Assembly: GCA_913047625.1 (NCBI GenBank)
Contig: CAJWUJ010000010.1
Location: forward strand, 1-51,055
Length of the DNA stretch: 51,055 nt
DNA from: an uncultured Dehalococcoidia bacterium
GTDB taxonomy: Bacteria; Chloroflexota; Dehalococcoidia; Lucifugimonadales; CAJWUJ01
Direction: 5' to 3'
The position numbers were made by a program, and so were the translations under genes. The notes under the pieces are model-generated. The model ran no database searches, had not been told where the DNA came from, and saw nothing but the letters and a program-made list of their open reading frames with translations. This document shows, in pieces, positions 35,199 to 44,296 of this stretch; position 1 is the stretch's first letter; each line of letters begins with the position of its first letter.

Positions 35199-36257
35199 AT
35201 GAGATCTATCACCATTGTTGGAAGCGGAGCCATTGGGAGCCTTATGGGTGCCTATATGGTTCAATCTGGTCTTGATGTGACCTTGGTTGGCCAATGGAGT
35301 TCTCATGTCGAGGCACTCAAGCATAACGGCTTGACCGTTGAGGGAAGCCGGGGCACCTTTTCTGTTAAACCAACCACTATACATATTAGCGAATTAGATC
35401 AGCTTTCCAGTCCCCTGCAAACAGTACTAGTGGCAGTGAAATCAAACCAAACTACAGAGGTTGCTCGTACTATACTACCTTATCTAGCCAAAGATGCCTG
35501 TGTTGTTAGTGTCCAAAATGGCTTCAATGAAGATAGGCTATCTGATGTAATTGGGCGCGAGCGGGTTTTGGGGGCAATTATTACAGTCAGTGCAGAGCTG
35601 CTCATTCCTGGTAAAGTAATTGAACATACCGGTCTTGGCCAAGCCTTGCTCAGAAAAAACACTGCTCTCACAATCGGGGAAATTGATGGAAGCCTTTCAA
35701 ATAGACTATCCGAGTTGGCAGAAATCCTTAAGCCTGTAGGTGAAATTCGCATAACTAAGGAACTATTCAAAGAGCGGTGGGGTAAAACTATTACTAACTG
35801 TATGGGTAATGTCTCAGAAGCCATTACCGGTCTAAATTCTTGGGATACTCGGAGAAACCCTCTTATCCAGCGACTTATGATTCACCTAGGTTCGGAAGCT
35901 ACTCAAGTAGCTTTAGCATTAAATAACTGTCCTGATAAAGTGGCAGGAGGTCTCGATCCGTCCATATTAGCCTGCGCCACAACACACGAAGAGTCCTATA
36001 ACCTTGCAAAAGATGCTTTAACAGCAGGTACTACATCCTTACCTAAATACCCTGCCATCTCTTCCATGCTCCAAGATATTCTTCGGGGCAGGGTTACAGA
36101 AATCGATTATCTTAATGGATTGGTTGCAGACAAAGCAAAGGAATTTGGAATACCCACTCCAGTAAATAATGACGTGATCGAACTAATCAAAACTATGGAA
36201 ACAGGGCAAATTGCCCCCGATCCGGAAAATGTTCACCTGATTAAATCTATAGCATGA
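35199..36257 (+). CDS. 2-dehydropantoate 2-reductase family protein (ApbA/PanE)
   Basis: This is a 352-residue NADPH-dependent reductase of the ketopantoate-reductase family. The N-terminal Rossmann motif 'IVGSGAIGSLMGAYM' is at 6-20, and 'LVAVKSNQT' follows the nucleotide fold. The C-terminal helical domain has the 'KERWGKTITNCMGNVSEAITGLN' block containing the catalytic Lys and Asn positions. The family includes true PanE (coenzyme A synthesis) and many 2-ketoacid reductases of unknown use. It lies 105 bases before the XDH-type gene on the same strand, with MoaD and MmgE after that, so a catabolic role is at least as likely as PanE proper. Confidence 0.83.
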   Translation: MRSITIVGSGAIGSLMGAYMVQSGLDVTLVGQWSSHVEALKHNGLTVEGSRGTFSVKPTTIHISELDQLSSPLQTVLVAVKSNQTTEVARTILPYLAKDACVVSVQNGFNEDRLSDVIGRERVLGAIITVSAELLIPGKVIEHTGLGQALLRKNTALTIGEIDGSLSNRLSELAEILKPVGEIRITKELFKERWGKTITNCMGNVSEAITGLNSWDTRRNPLIQRLMIHLGSEATQVALALNNCPDKVAGGLDPSILACATTHEESYNLAKDALTAGTTSLPKYPAISSMLQDILRGRVTEIDYLNGLVADKAKEFGIPTPVNNDVIELIKTMETGQIAPDPENVHLIKSIA

Positions 36258-36362
36258 TCCGACGGTAAATGCTTTGACATTATAGTGCTATTTAACCAGC
36301 GTTGTGATAGGATACCGAAAATTCTACGCTGGCTGATTTGATTCTAGCTGAGGGGTTTCGTT

Positions 36363-38702
36363 ATGAAAAAAGATCAACCGAAAAATTTCTCTAAGAACGG
36401 CTCATACAAAGCGATCGGAACACGACCCTTACGGCATGATGGAACAGATAAAGTAACTGGTCATGCTCGTTATGCCGATGATGTTCATCCCACTGGCTTA
36501 TTATATGGAAAGATCTTACGAAGTCCCCACGCTCACGCAATAATCAAGTCCATCAACATTAAGCAAGCAATGGCATTGCCTGGCGTAAAAGCTATAGTTA
36601 CTTCTTCGGATTTTCCCAAACTGTCAGGTAATGCGGCAGATCTAGAAGGATCTTTAATAAACCATCGTTTCCTGTCTAATAACTGCATAGCAGAAGACAA
36701 AGTACTGTACAAAGGCCACGCTCTAGCCGCAGTAGCAGCAACCTCTCCCGAAGTAGCTAACCAGGCTACTAACTTGATCGAGGTGGACTTCGAAATCTTG
36801 GATCCTGTACTTGATCCTAGAGAAGCTATGCGGGATAACGCTCCCATACTGCACAAAAAGCTTACGAGTCTCACTTCTTCCAGTCACGTACTAAGTACTG
36901 GTGGTCTAGGAGAAAAAGAAACCACAAAGCCTACCAATGTAGCTAATTATTTTGACTTTGGCATTGGAGATGTTGATAAAGGGTTCGCTGAAGCTAGTGT
37001 AATCATGGAAGAAGAATACCAAACAACCCAGGTACACCAAGGTTATATAGAACCTCATTCGGCCACTGCTCACTGGCAAAATGATAACAGTATCACTGTG
37101 TGGTCAAGTTCCCAAGGTCATTTCATGGTTCGTGAACTTACTGCGAAATTACTAGGGATCTCCGAGTCCAAAGTTAGAGCTATTCCCTTGGAAATTGGTG
37201 GTGGTTTTGGAGGCAAAACTATTATCTACTTAGAACCTATCGCTGCAGCTTTATCACGCAAGGCTGGGAATCTGCCTGTGAAAATCGTAATGTCCCGTAC
37301 GGAAGTATTTGAGGCGACAGGCCCTGCCCCAGGGTCACATACCAAGGTTAAAATGGGTGTTACATCCGAAGGAAAACTGATAGCTGCCGAAGCAACCATG
37401 ATATTCGCTGCTGGTGCCTATCCAGGTTCTCCTGTTTCGGCGGCAGGTCAATGTATCTTTGCTCCCTACAACATTCCTAATGTCAGAATCCAAGGCTACG
37501 ATGTGGTAGTGAACGTTCCAAAAGCTGTTGCTTATAGAGCCCCAGGGGCTCCTCAAGCTGCATTTGCTAGCGAGCAAATGATCGATAGTTTGAGTACTAA
37601 GCTTGGGATAGATCCAATCGATTTTCGTTTGCTAAATGCAGTACAAGAGGGTGACCGTAAAGCGACTGGGCCTAAATGGCCAAAAATTGGTTGTATAGAA
37701 ACGCTGAAAGCTGCAAAAAGTCACAATCATTATAAATCCTCCTTGAAGACTGGTGTTGCGCTTAGAGGCAGAGGTGTTGCATCAGGGTTTTGGTTCAATG
37801 TAGGAGGTCCAGCAAGCGCACATGCCAGTGTTAACTCCGACGGAACAGTTAGCTTAACAGAGGGATCTCCAGACATAGGAGGAACTCGAACTGTCGCTGC
37901 GATGCACGTGGCTGAAGTACTAGGCATACCCACAGAAGATGTTCATCCCAATATCGGAGATACCGACGCAGTTGGATATACATCGTTAACTGGAGGAAGC
38001 AGTGTAGCTTTTAAGACTGGATGGGCTAGTTATGAAGCTGCAAATGACATCAAGAATCAATTAAAAGAACGTGCTGCCAAGCTCTGGTCTTCATCAGTGG
38101 ATGAAGTCGAGTACCACGATGGTAACCTGATCCATAAATCAGGAGAACTCAAGATCAGCTTTAAAGATTTGGCACAGAAACTGAATAGCCTAGGAGGACC
38201 TATTGTAGGTCGAGCTACGGTGGATCCAAAGGGAGCTGGCGGTGCATTCGCAACTCATATAGTTGATGTAGAGGTAGATCCAGATACTGGAAAGGTTTAT
38301 ATTTTGCGGTATACAGCAGTTCAAGACACAGGTAAGGCAATTCATCCTACATATGTTGAAGGGCAGATTCAAGGAGGCACAGTTCAAGGTATAGGATGGG
38401 CACTAAACGAAGGCTACTCATTTAGTGACGCAGGTCATATGCTTAACTCTAGTTTTCTAGATTACCGCATGGCAACCTGTTTGGACCTACCTATGATCGA
38501 AGCTGTCATTGTTGAGGTACCAAATCCTGGACACCCTTATGGTGTTAGAGGTGTTGGTGAGGTTCCAATCGTACCACCCATGGCTGCTCTGTCCAATGCA
38601 ATAACTAATGCAATCGGAGTTCGTTTAACAAAACTACCCATGTCCCCAGATGCAGTGTTTACAGCTCTAGACAGTCATAAACCTGAGAAGGTAAGCCCTT
38701 AA
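36363..38702 (+). CDS. Xanthine dehydrogenase/aldehyde oxidase family molybdopterin-binding subunit
   Basis: This is a 779-residue Mo hydroxylase large subunit (XDH/CoxL superfamily). 'GTRPLRHDGTDKVTGHARYADD' is the N-terminal hallmark; 'GGGFGGKT' and 'AYRAPGAPQAAFASEQ' are molybdopterin-binding segments. The active-site Glu is E733 in 'GVRGVGEVP'. The CO dehydrogenase form-I loop AYxCSFR is absent, so it is not a form-I CO dehydrogenase. No FAD or [2Fe-2S] subunit gene adjoins it, which is unusual. A MoaD-like gene follows after 20 bases. Substrate is probably a purine-like, heterocyclic or aldehyde compound but cannot be stated. Confidence 0.92.
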   Translation: MKKDQPKNFSKNGSYKAIGTRPLRHDGTDKVTGHARYADDVHPTGLLYGKILRSPHAHAIIKSINIKQAMALPGVKAIVTSSDFPKLSGNAADLEGSLINHRFLSNNCIAEDKVLYKGHALAAVAATSPEVANQATNLIEVDFEILDPVLDPREAMRDNAPILHKKLTSLTSSSHVLSTGGLGEKETTKPTNVANYFDFGIGDVDKGFAEASVIMEEEYQTTQVHQGYIEPHSATAHWQNDNSITVWSSSQGHFMVRELTAKLLGISESKVRAIPLEIGGGFGGKTIIYLEPIAAALSRKAGNLPVKIVMSRTEVFEATGPAPGSHTKVKMGVTSEGKLIAAEATMIFAAGAYPGSPVSAAGQCIFAPYNIPNVRIQGYDVVVNVPKAVAYRAPGAPQAAFASEQMIDSLSTKLGIDPIDFRLLNAVQEGDRKATGPKWPKIGCIETLKAAKSHNHYKSSLKTGVALRGRGVASGFWFNVGGPASAHASVNSDGTVSLTEGSPDIGGTRTVAAMHVAEVLGIPTEDVHPNIGDTDAVGYTSLTGGSSVAFKTGWASYEAANDIKNQLKERAAKLWSSSVDEVEYHDGNLIHKSGELKISFKDLAQKLNSLGGPIVGRATVDPKGAGGAFATHIVDVEVDPDTGKVYILRYTAVQDTGKAIHPTYVEGQIQGGTVQGIGWALNEGYSFSDAGHMLNSSFLDYRMATCLDLPMIEAVIVEVPNPGHPYGVRGVGEVPIVPPMAALSNAITNAIGVRLTKLPMSPDAVFTALDSHKPEKVSP

Positions 38703-38722
38703 TCCATATAGGATGGTAACAA

Positions 38723-38986
38723 ATGGCTGATGTTTGGATACCCTCCTCCTTGCAAAAATATACGGGAGGCCTTCAACAAATTCAGGTCGACGGTTCAACG
38801 ATTAGGCAAATAATCTCGAATCTAGAACTCCTTTATCCTATGACTAAGAACAAATTGGCTGATAAGAACGAAATCCTTCCAGGGATCGCAGTGATTATTG
38901 ATGGTGAGTCTACAAGATTGGGTTTACTAGAACCAGTACAAAGCGATAGTGAAGTGCATTTTTTACCAGCTCTTGGCGGAGGATAA
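38723..38986 (+). CDS. MoaD/ThiS-like sulfur carrier protein
   Basis: This is an 87-residue beta-grasp protein ending in 'LPALGGG', the Gly-Gly tail of MoaD/ThiS proteins. Tail-activated thiocarboxylate chemistry supplies sulfur to molybdopterin. AGGATGG precedes the ATG and it lies 20 bases after the XDH-type gene, so the two are co-transcribed. A dedicated carrier for this Mo enzyme is the simplest reading. It is distinct in sequence from the MoaD-like protein beside the aldehyde oxidoreductase. Confidence 0.83.
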   Translation: MADVWIPSSLQKYTGGLQQIQVDGSTIRQIISNLELLYPMTKNKLADKNEILPGIAVIIDGESTRLGLLEPVQSDSEVHFLPALGGG

Positions 38987-39023
38987 ACCCCTTAATAGCT
39001 GCACCTTAGGTTAGTAAATCACA

Positions 39024-40391
39024 ATGATCGATCAAACACTAGAAACAATAGTAGAGACTGTCGGGAAACTAGATTCAAAGAAGGTATCGAAAGAGGTACT
39101 AGAACAGACCAAACTCAGAATTCTTGATTACCTTGGATGTGTTGTAGGCGCGTTTAAAGAGCCCGTAGGATCCCTCGTAAAGCAAATCGCTGGACGGTCA
39201 AGACTATCAAGCAATGGGGTCACGTTACTGGGTACCAACTGGCAATCCTCCCCTGATATAGCTTGCTTCGGCAATGGACTCTTGGGAAGATATCTTGACT
39301 TTAACGACCAGTATTCCGGTAAAACCACTGGTCATCCGAGTGATATTATTCCAGCTGTGTTGGCCGCAACTGAGCTGAGTCAAGGTGATGGGCACTCCGT
39401 TATCGCAGGTACCCTGGTAGGGTACGAACTTTTTGGTCGCCTGTGTGATTCAATTACTTTAAAACCTAAGTGGGATCATGTGACCTTAGGAGCAATAGCA
39501 GCTGCAGGTGCTGCAGCCAAATCTCTAGGTTTAGACGAACAATCGACAAAGCATGCCATCAGCATAGCAACAGTATCTAATCTTTCTTTAGACCAGACAC
39601 GACGAGGTGAGCTTTCCCACTGGAAAGCAGGGGCATTCCCTAATGCTTCGAGGCAAGGCCTATTTGCAGCATTACTCGCAAAAGACGGACTAACTGGGCC
39701 AGATATGCCATTCGATGGAGCTCACGGATTTTGGAATGCGGTGGGACAACCTGATGACTCTTCTTGTCTTAGTTCTCCTTTGAGTAAATACAAGCTATTG
39801 GAAACGGCCATCAAAGCCCATTCAGCATGTTATCTAGATCTCTCAGCTGTAGATGCCATAATAGAACTCAGGGAAAGAGTCCTTATAGATGATATTGAAT
39901 CTATTTTGGTGCATACTTATCAATATTCCATTGATCTCACAGCTGATGTACCTTCCAAGTGGCGCCCGCAAACACGAGAAACTGCCGATCACAGTATGCC
40001 TTACATACTTGCTACTACATTACTTGAAGGATTCGTAGATCCTAAGCATTATGCACTTGATCGATTGAATGATAGCGAAGTTCACTCACTGATGGATCGA
40101 ATCCGGGTAACAGAAAACCCAATCTATTCCAAGAACTTTCCTCAAATACAGACACAACGAGTGGAAATAACCACTAAGTCAGGAGATCAATTAGTCAAGG
40201 AAGTTGACTACCCCACAGGGCATCCTTGTAAGCCCATGTCACTTTCTCAAATAGAGGCAAAGTTTTATCGTCTTGTAAAAGACGCTCTACCTAGCACCCA
40301 AGCTAAGGATTTAGTTTCTGGAATTATGGGCATAGAATCAAGTACTAGCCTCAAGGATGCACTTCGGTTATTAGTAGTTGAAGACAAATAA
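39024..40391 (+). CDS. MmgE/PrpD family protein
   Basis: This 455-residue protein belongs to the MmgE/PrpD family, which includes 2-methylcitrate dehydratase and related iron-free dehydratases or isomerases. 'LKLRILDYLGCVVGAF'-type N-terminus ('TKLRILDYLGCVVGAFKE'), 'GNGLLGRYLDFNDQY', 'GHPSDIIPAVLAATE' and 'KAHSACYLDLSAVDAI' are family blocks. No prpB or prpC is nearby. It ends the panE-like, XDH-type, MoaD-like run and follows the MoaD-like gene by 37 bases. A role in a catabolic acid pathway is inferred; substrate not known. Confidence 0.87.
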   Translation: MIDQTLETIVETVGKLDSKKVSKEVLEQTKLRILDYLGCVVGAFKEPVGSLVKQIAGRSRLSSNGVTLLGTNWQSSPDIACFGNGLLGRYLDFNDQYSGKTTGHPSDIIPAVLAATELSQGDGHSVIAGTLVGYELFGRLCDSITLKPKWDHVTLGAIAAAGAAAKSLGLDEQSTKHAISIATVSNLSLDQTRRGELSHWKAGAFPNASRQGLFAALLAKDGLTGPDMPFDGAHGFWNAVGQPDDSSCLSSPLSKYKLLETAIKAHSACYLDLSAVDAIIELRERVLIDDIESILVHTYQYSIDLTADVPSKWRPQTRETADHSMPYILATTLLEGFVDPKHYALDRLNDSEVHSLMDRIRVTENPIYSKNFPQIQTQRVEITTKSGDQLVKEVDYPTGHPCKPMSLSQIEAKFYRLVKDALPSTQAKDLVSGIMGIESSTSLKDALRLLVVEDK

Positions 40392-40429
40392 CGCATTTCT
40401 AGAATACTTTTAATAAAACCGATTCGCAG

Positions 40430-41053
40430 TTACTCTTCACGGCGCATTGAATCAATTTGAAGCTGTAAATATTTATTAAACGTTTCTTCTAAGTCTGTTC
40501 GCTGAGCGAATAAACCTTTTCTTGCAGTAGTAATAACAGAAGATTTTAACTCGGCAGAGCCTTCTTGGATCATACAATCGTGTCGGGCATGGACAACGAC
40601 TATTACTCCGGTCGGCTTCAGCACGCTATCGATCACTTGGGCTATTTCTTGTGTTAGTCTTTCTTGCAGCTGCAACCGATGAGTAAGCACCTCAACCACT
40701 TTCAATAGTCTCGAAAATCCAACGACTTTTGTAGTGTTAGCATTGAGCATATAACCTATGTGAACACGCCCATGGACTGGTTTCATATGGTGTTCGCACG
40801 TGGAAACGAATGAGATGCTGTCTATAATGACCATATCTCCAAGCACTTTCTCGTGATCATTTCCAAACTCGGCAGATGTTGTTAACTGGTCACTTGGATC
40901 AATTGTCAGCCCAGATGTAGACTCCAGTAAAGCTTTTGCCCACAATTCTGGTGTCCTCGCTAGACCAGGGCGATTTATATCCTCTCCAAGAAGCTCCAAA
41001 ACCTTCTGAAGTAATTGTTCGATCTCACTAAAATTTCTTGAATCTTCCATCAC
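40430..41053 (-). CDS. folE: GTP cyclohydrolase I FolE
   Basis: This is a 207-residue type-I GTP cyclohydrolase that makes 7,8-dihydroneopterin triphosphate for folate. The zinc ligands correspond to C86 and H89 in 'STCEHHMKP' and C160 in 'ARHDCM'. 'GFSRLLKVVEVL' and 'RLQLQERLTQEIAQ' are family motifs. The usual HLCM-x-RG block is altered to 'HDCMIQEG', so a conserved Arg-Gly is missing; activity is still plausible. The ATG is preceded by a 162-base gap with no single convincing promoter. Folate supply would be relevant to the GcvT/DmdA-like methyltransferase downstream. Confidence 0.9.
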   Translation of the reverse strand: MMEDSRNFSEIEQLLQKVLELLGEDINRPGLARTPELWAKALLESTSGLTIDPSDQLTTSAEFGNDHEKVLGDMVIIDSISFVSTCEHHMKPVHGRVHIGYMLNANTTKVVGFSRLLKVVEVLTHRLQLQERLTQEIAQVIDSVLKPTGVIVVVHARHDCMIQEGSAELKSSVITTARKGLFAQRTDLEETFNKYLQLQIDSMRREE

Positions 41054-41215
41054 TAGATATGCCTTACTTCGCTAAGCTGCCGAAAGACAGTATTCTTTCA
41101 CTAATGGAATTAGTTTTCAATGACCAAAACTGGTTCTCTTATATAATCTGAGAAAATAGTACCATAAACTACTTTTATAACCATCAACGACTATAACGAA
41201 TATTGAAAACAAATG

Positions 41216-42238
41216 TCAGGTAGCACTAGCATGTTCAGCGAAGTATCTGGCTATTTCGTCTCTACGAAAAGTTGGAATATTTTCGAGCAACCCAATTTTG
41301 TTTCTCATAAGTAATCCCTTAGTTTGCGGAACCACACGTCCGATAGTGCAAGCATCGATTTGGCCTTCTCGTAAAATAGTCAGTGCCGCGTCAGTCTGTT
41401 CTTCTGGTACGACTATAATAAGAGCTCCTGATGCCAATAGCCCAAGCGGGTCAAGGTTGAGGATAGAGCAAATCTCTCGTGTTTCTTGAAAAACACAAAT
41501 CTTTTCGGATTTAATCTCCATACCGACTTGTGAAGCAAAACCAATCTCTTGTAGTCCTGTGGCGATGCCTCCCTCAGTAGGATCATGCATTGCATGAATT
41601 TCAATCTTATTCTGTAATAAACTTACTTCTTTTAGGACACTAATACCCGGATCAAACAAAAAGTTTTTGGCTTTTTCTACTGAACTTGGTGACATTCCGT
41701 GCAAAAGTAGTGTTTCTGTATCTTCTCTCGCCAAAACTGCTGTTCCCTCAATTGCTACACCTTTTGATAATATTATAGAATCTCCTACCTCGGCTCCTGA
41801 CGACAAGACCTGTTTTCCTTTGTCCACCTCACCTAGCATGAAGCCTGTTGCTATCGGAACATCAACTCTGCCAGTAACTTCAGTATGACCGCCTACTAAT
41901 GTTATGTTTATAGCTGCGCACGCAGACACTAACTGGGAAAAAATCTCTCTAATTTCATCTTCATTAATAGTTTCTGGCAACAATAACGTACATAGAAACC
42001 ACTTAGGTATACCTCCCATGGCAGCTATGTCATTAGCATTAACCTGCACAACGTACCAACCAATAAGATCTGAGGCAAAAGTAATTGGATCACTCTTTGC
42101 GATCAAAATGCGATCCCCATAATCAATAAGAGCTGCATCTTCTCCCACATCCGGGCGAATCAACACCCTATTATCTTCTATAGGGATTCCTTGCAGTAAG
42201 CTTCCCAGTATACCCGGGGGTAATTTTCCTGTTTCCAT
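41216..42238 (-). CDS. AIR synthase-related protein (HypE/PurM/ThiL superfamily)
   Basis: This 340-residue protein has the two-domain AIR-synthase fold. 'RPDVGEDAALIDYGDRILIAKSDPITF' and 'NANDIAAMGGIPKWFLCTLLLPE' are the ATP-binding blocks, and 'HDPTEGGIATGLQEI' marks the second domain. It is most like HypE, but it ends 'EIARYFAEHASAT' and lacks the C-terminal PRIC cysteine tail that HypE uses to carry the cyano ligand. No other hyp gene or hydrogenase is present. It is better named an AIR-synthase-related protein; ThiL and PurM are less likely. Confidence 0.82.
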   Translation of the reverse strand: METGKLPPGILGSLLQGIPIEDNRVLIRPDVGEDAALIDYGDRILIAKSDPITFASDLIGWYVVQVNANDIAAMGGIPKWFLCTLLLPETINEDEIREIFSQLVSACAAINITLVGGHTEVTGRVDVPIATGFMLGEVDKGKQVLSSGAEVGDSIILSKGVAIEGTAVLAREDTETLLLHGMSPSSVEKAKNFLFDPGISVLKEVSLLQNKIEIHAMHDPTEGGIATGLQEIGFASQVGMEIKSEKICVFQETREICSILNLDPLGLLASGALIIVVPEEQTDAALTILREGQIDACTIGRVVPQTKGLLMRNKIGLLENIPTFRRDEIARYFAEHASAT

Positions 42239-42317
42239 GAGTTCCCTATGATACCATAGCTAAAACCGTATAGAAGCATCCCACTAACTAAGAGTGTTGG
42301 TGGTGCGAGGCAACTAT

Positions 42318-42701
42318 CTAACCCCGATCAATTTCCAGGATACCGGAATATGTTCCCTTATTATCATCATGCCGAGAATCTTGGACACCGATATATACTT
42401 GGCTACGCTTATTAATAGCAATCCATTGATTCTTAATCTCTCTGTATTTATAAACTTGAGACCCAATAATCAACAGCAGGGCTCCTTCTTTCTCTTTAGT
42501 TTCAGGTATTCTTAAGGATTTATCATACTGACTTTTCCATACCAGTGACTTCTTAATTGTTATAGAGCCCTTCGCTTCAACTATCCTAATTAATTGATCC
42601 GGCATAACTTCTGCCACCCATTTCCGAGCTTGTGCACCAGCCAGGCCAAATTCAATACGTTGTACTTCTCGCTTTTCTTCTTTAATATTTTCTATGCCCA
42701 T
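42318..42701 (-). CDS. Hypothetical protein
   Basis: This is a 127-residue protein of unknown family. AGGA lies seven bases before the ATG. It is charged and soluble: an N-terminal 'ENIKEEKREVQRIEFGLAG' stretch, then beta-like segments ('QLIRIVEAKGSITIKKSLVW', 'GALLLIIGSQVYKYREIKN'). No signal peptide, metal motif or membrane helix is seen. It lies 79 bases upstream of the AIR-synthase-related gene and may share its transcript. I see nothing that indicates function. Confidence 0.55.
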   Translation of the reverse strand: MGIENIKEEKREVQRIEFGLAGAQARKWVAEVMPDQLIRIVEAKGSITIKKSLVWKSQYDKSLRIPETKEKEGALLLIIGSQVYKYREIKNQWIAINKRSQVYIGVQDSRHDDNKGTYSGILEIDRG

Positions 42702-42847
42702 AAATATCCTATGTACTCATTAGTATCTGAGACTCCAGCTGACCACTTATAAGCTAATCTAGTAATGAAACTTAATACTTAAAAAAAGATTACAAAGATT
42801 GCCCAATGATTGGCGCCTAGGATATCATGAGAGGAGGTAGTGTAGCC

Positions 42848-44296
42848 ATGTATGATGAACCTCTTGTTTCTTCCCTTAAGTCAATCGTTGGAAGCGATTT
42901 TGTAATCTGCCATCCAGATGATCTTATCGTTTACGAATATGACGGTTCTGTTGACAAGGCTATACCAGACGTTGTCGTGCTACCTGAGACAACAGCCCAA
43001 ATATCTTCTATTCTGTCTCTCGCGCACGAAAAAAATATTCCTGTCGTGTGCAGGGGAGCAGGAACAGGTTTAAGCGGGGGAAGCATTGCTACACATGGAG
43101 GAGTGCAAATCTCTCTTTCCAGGATGACCCGTATTCTAGAAATTGACCCCCTTAATCTGACAGCCTTGGTTGAACCTGGAGTGATTAATTTAGATATAAC
43201 AAAAGCTGTAGCTAAGCATTCCTTATACTATTCTCCAGACCCGTCCAGCCAAAAATCATGCACTATTGGTGGTAACGTAGCAGAAAATGCCGGTGGTCCC
43301 CACTGCCTCAAATACGGTGTGACTACAAATCATGTTCTGGGAATGGAAGTTGTCCTAGAGGATGGCAAGGTAGTAGAGTTGGGCGGATATCCAGAAGCAC
43401 AACCAGGTTATGATTTAAGAGGCGCATTCATTGGAGGAGAGGGCACATTAGGAATAGCAACAAAAGTTCTTGTACGATTGTCCCGAAAGCCATCAATTAC
43501 CCGAACTTTTATGGCAATTTTTGCTGACCTTGATTCGGCATCCACTGCGGTAACTCAAATTATTGGAGCTCGTATTGTTCCTGCCGCACTTGAAATGATA
43601 GATGCTCTGGCTATCAAAGCAATTGAAAATGCCCGTCCTATGGGATATCCACGAGATGCAGGAGCAGTTCTTCTTATAGAGATTGAAGGTCTGGCTGAAG
43701 ATGTAAATGAGGAAAGTGAAGCTATAACCTCAATCTGTGAAGAACTAGGAGTCCGCGAAATCCGTTATTCAGAACTAGCTGAGGAAAGAGAACGTCTGTG
43801 GGCAGGCCGAAAAGGTGCGTTTGCAGCACTGGGAAGTTTAGCTCCGAACTACTATTTGGTTGACGGGGTTGTTCCCAGAACAAGATTGCCAGATGTTCTC
43901 CAAAAAATCGCCAAGATTTGTAGCGACCTAGACTTACCTGTTGCCAACGTGTTTCACGCCGGTGATGGTAACCTGCATCCCTTGATAGCTTTCGATGAAA
44001 GACAACCAGGATCAAGCGCCAAAGCCCTTCAGGCTGGTGAGGCAATCTTAGAACTATGCATAGAAGCTGGTGGCGTGCTAACAGGGGAACACGGTGTCGG
44101 CATTGAAAAGAAGGAGTACATGCCGCTAATGTTTACTCCTGATGATTTGTCTATAATGAAGGCTTTTAAGCAAGCATTTTCTCCAAAAAGCCTGCTTAAT
44201 CCAGGAAAAATCTTTCCTGATGGCAAGAAACCTACTCAAAAAGCCTCTATCAGAGTTGGAAGTTTCTCAACGACCGATAGTGATGTTTGGATTTAA
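42848..44296 (+). CDS. glcD: FAD-linked oxidase GlcD (glycolate oxidase subunit)
   Basis: This is a 482-residue FAD-binding PCMH-type oxidase subunit. 'CRGAGTGLSGGSIATHGG' is the FAD-pyrophosphate loop; the C-terminal 'HAGDGNLHPLI' and 'GEHGVGIEKKEYMPLMF' are GlcD signatures. It oxidises glycolate or D-lactate-type 2-hydroxy acids, with electrons passing to quinone through GlcF. The ATG at 42848 is preferred over one at 42827, because AGAGGAGGT (42830-42838) lies between them. Its stop overlaps the start of glcE by one base. Glycolate is the likely substrate because the full glcDEF set is present; D-lactate cannot be excluded. Confidence 0.92.
   Translation: MYDEPLVSSLKSIVGSDFVICHPDDLIVYEYDGSVDKAIPDVVVLPETTAQISSILSLAHEKNIPVVCRGAGTGLSGGSIATHGGVQISLSRMTRILEIDPLNLTALVEPGVINLDITKAVAKHSLYYSPDPSSQKSCTIGGNVAENAGGPHCLKYGVTTNHVLGMEVVLEDGKVVELGGYPEAQPGYDLRGAFIGGEGTLGIATKVLVRLSRKPSITRTFMAIFADLDSASTAVTQIIGARIVPAALEMIDALAIKAIENARPMGYPRDAGAVLLIEIEGLAEDVNEESEAITSICEELGVREIRYSELAEERERLWAGRKGAFAALGSLAPNYYLVDGVVPRTRLPDVLQKIAKICSDLDLPVANVFHAGDGNLHPLIAFDERQPGSSAKALQAGEAILELCIEAGGVLTGEHGVGIEKKEYMPLMFTPDDLSIMKAFKQAFSPKSLLNPGKIFPDGKKPTQKASIRVGSFSTTDSDVWI

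Noticed and set aside
36274-36279. Perfect TTGACA before the XDH-type gene
   Set aside because: No -10 box lies at 15-19 bases; the nearest candidate (36308-36313) is 28 bases away. Not called as a promoter.
36363-38702. CO dehydrogenase large subunit
   Set aside because: The active-site AYxCSFR loop is absent ('AYRAPGAP' instead) and there are no CoxS/CoxM genes. It is left as an XDH-family subunit.
41216-42238. Hydrogenase maturation factor HypE
   Set aside because: The C-terminal PRIC tail is missing and no other hyp or hydrogenase gene is nearby.
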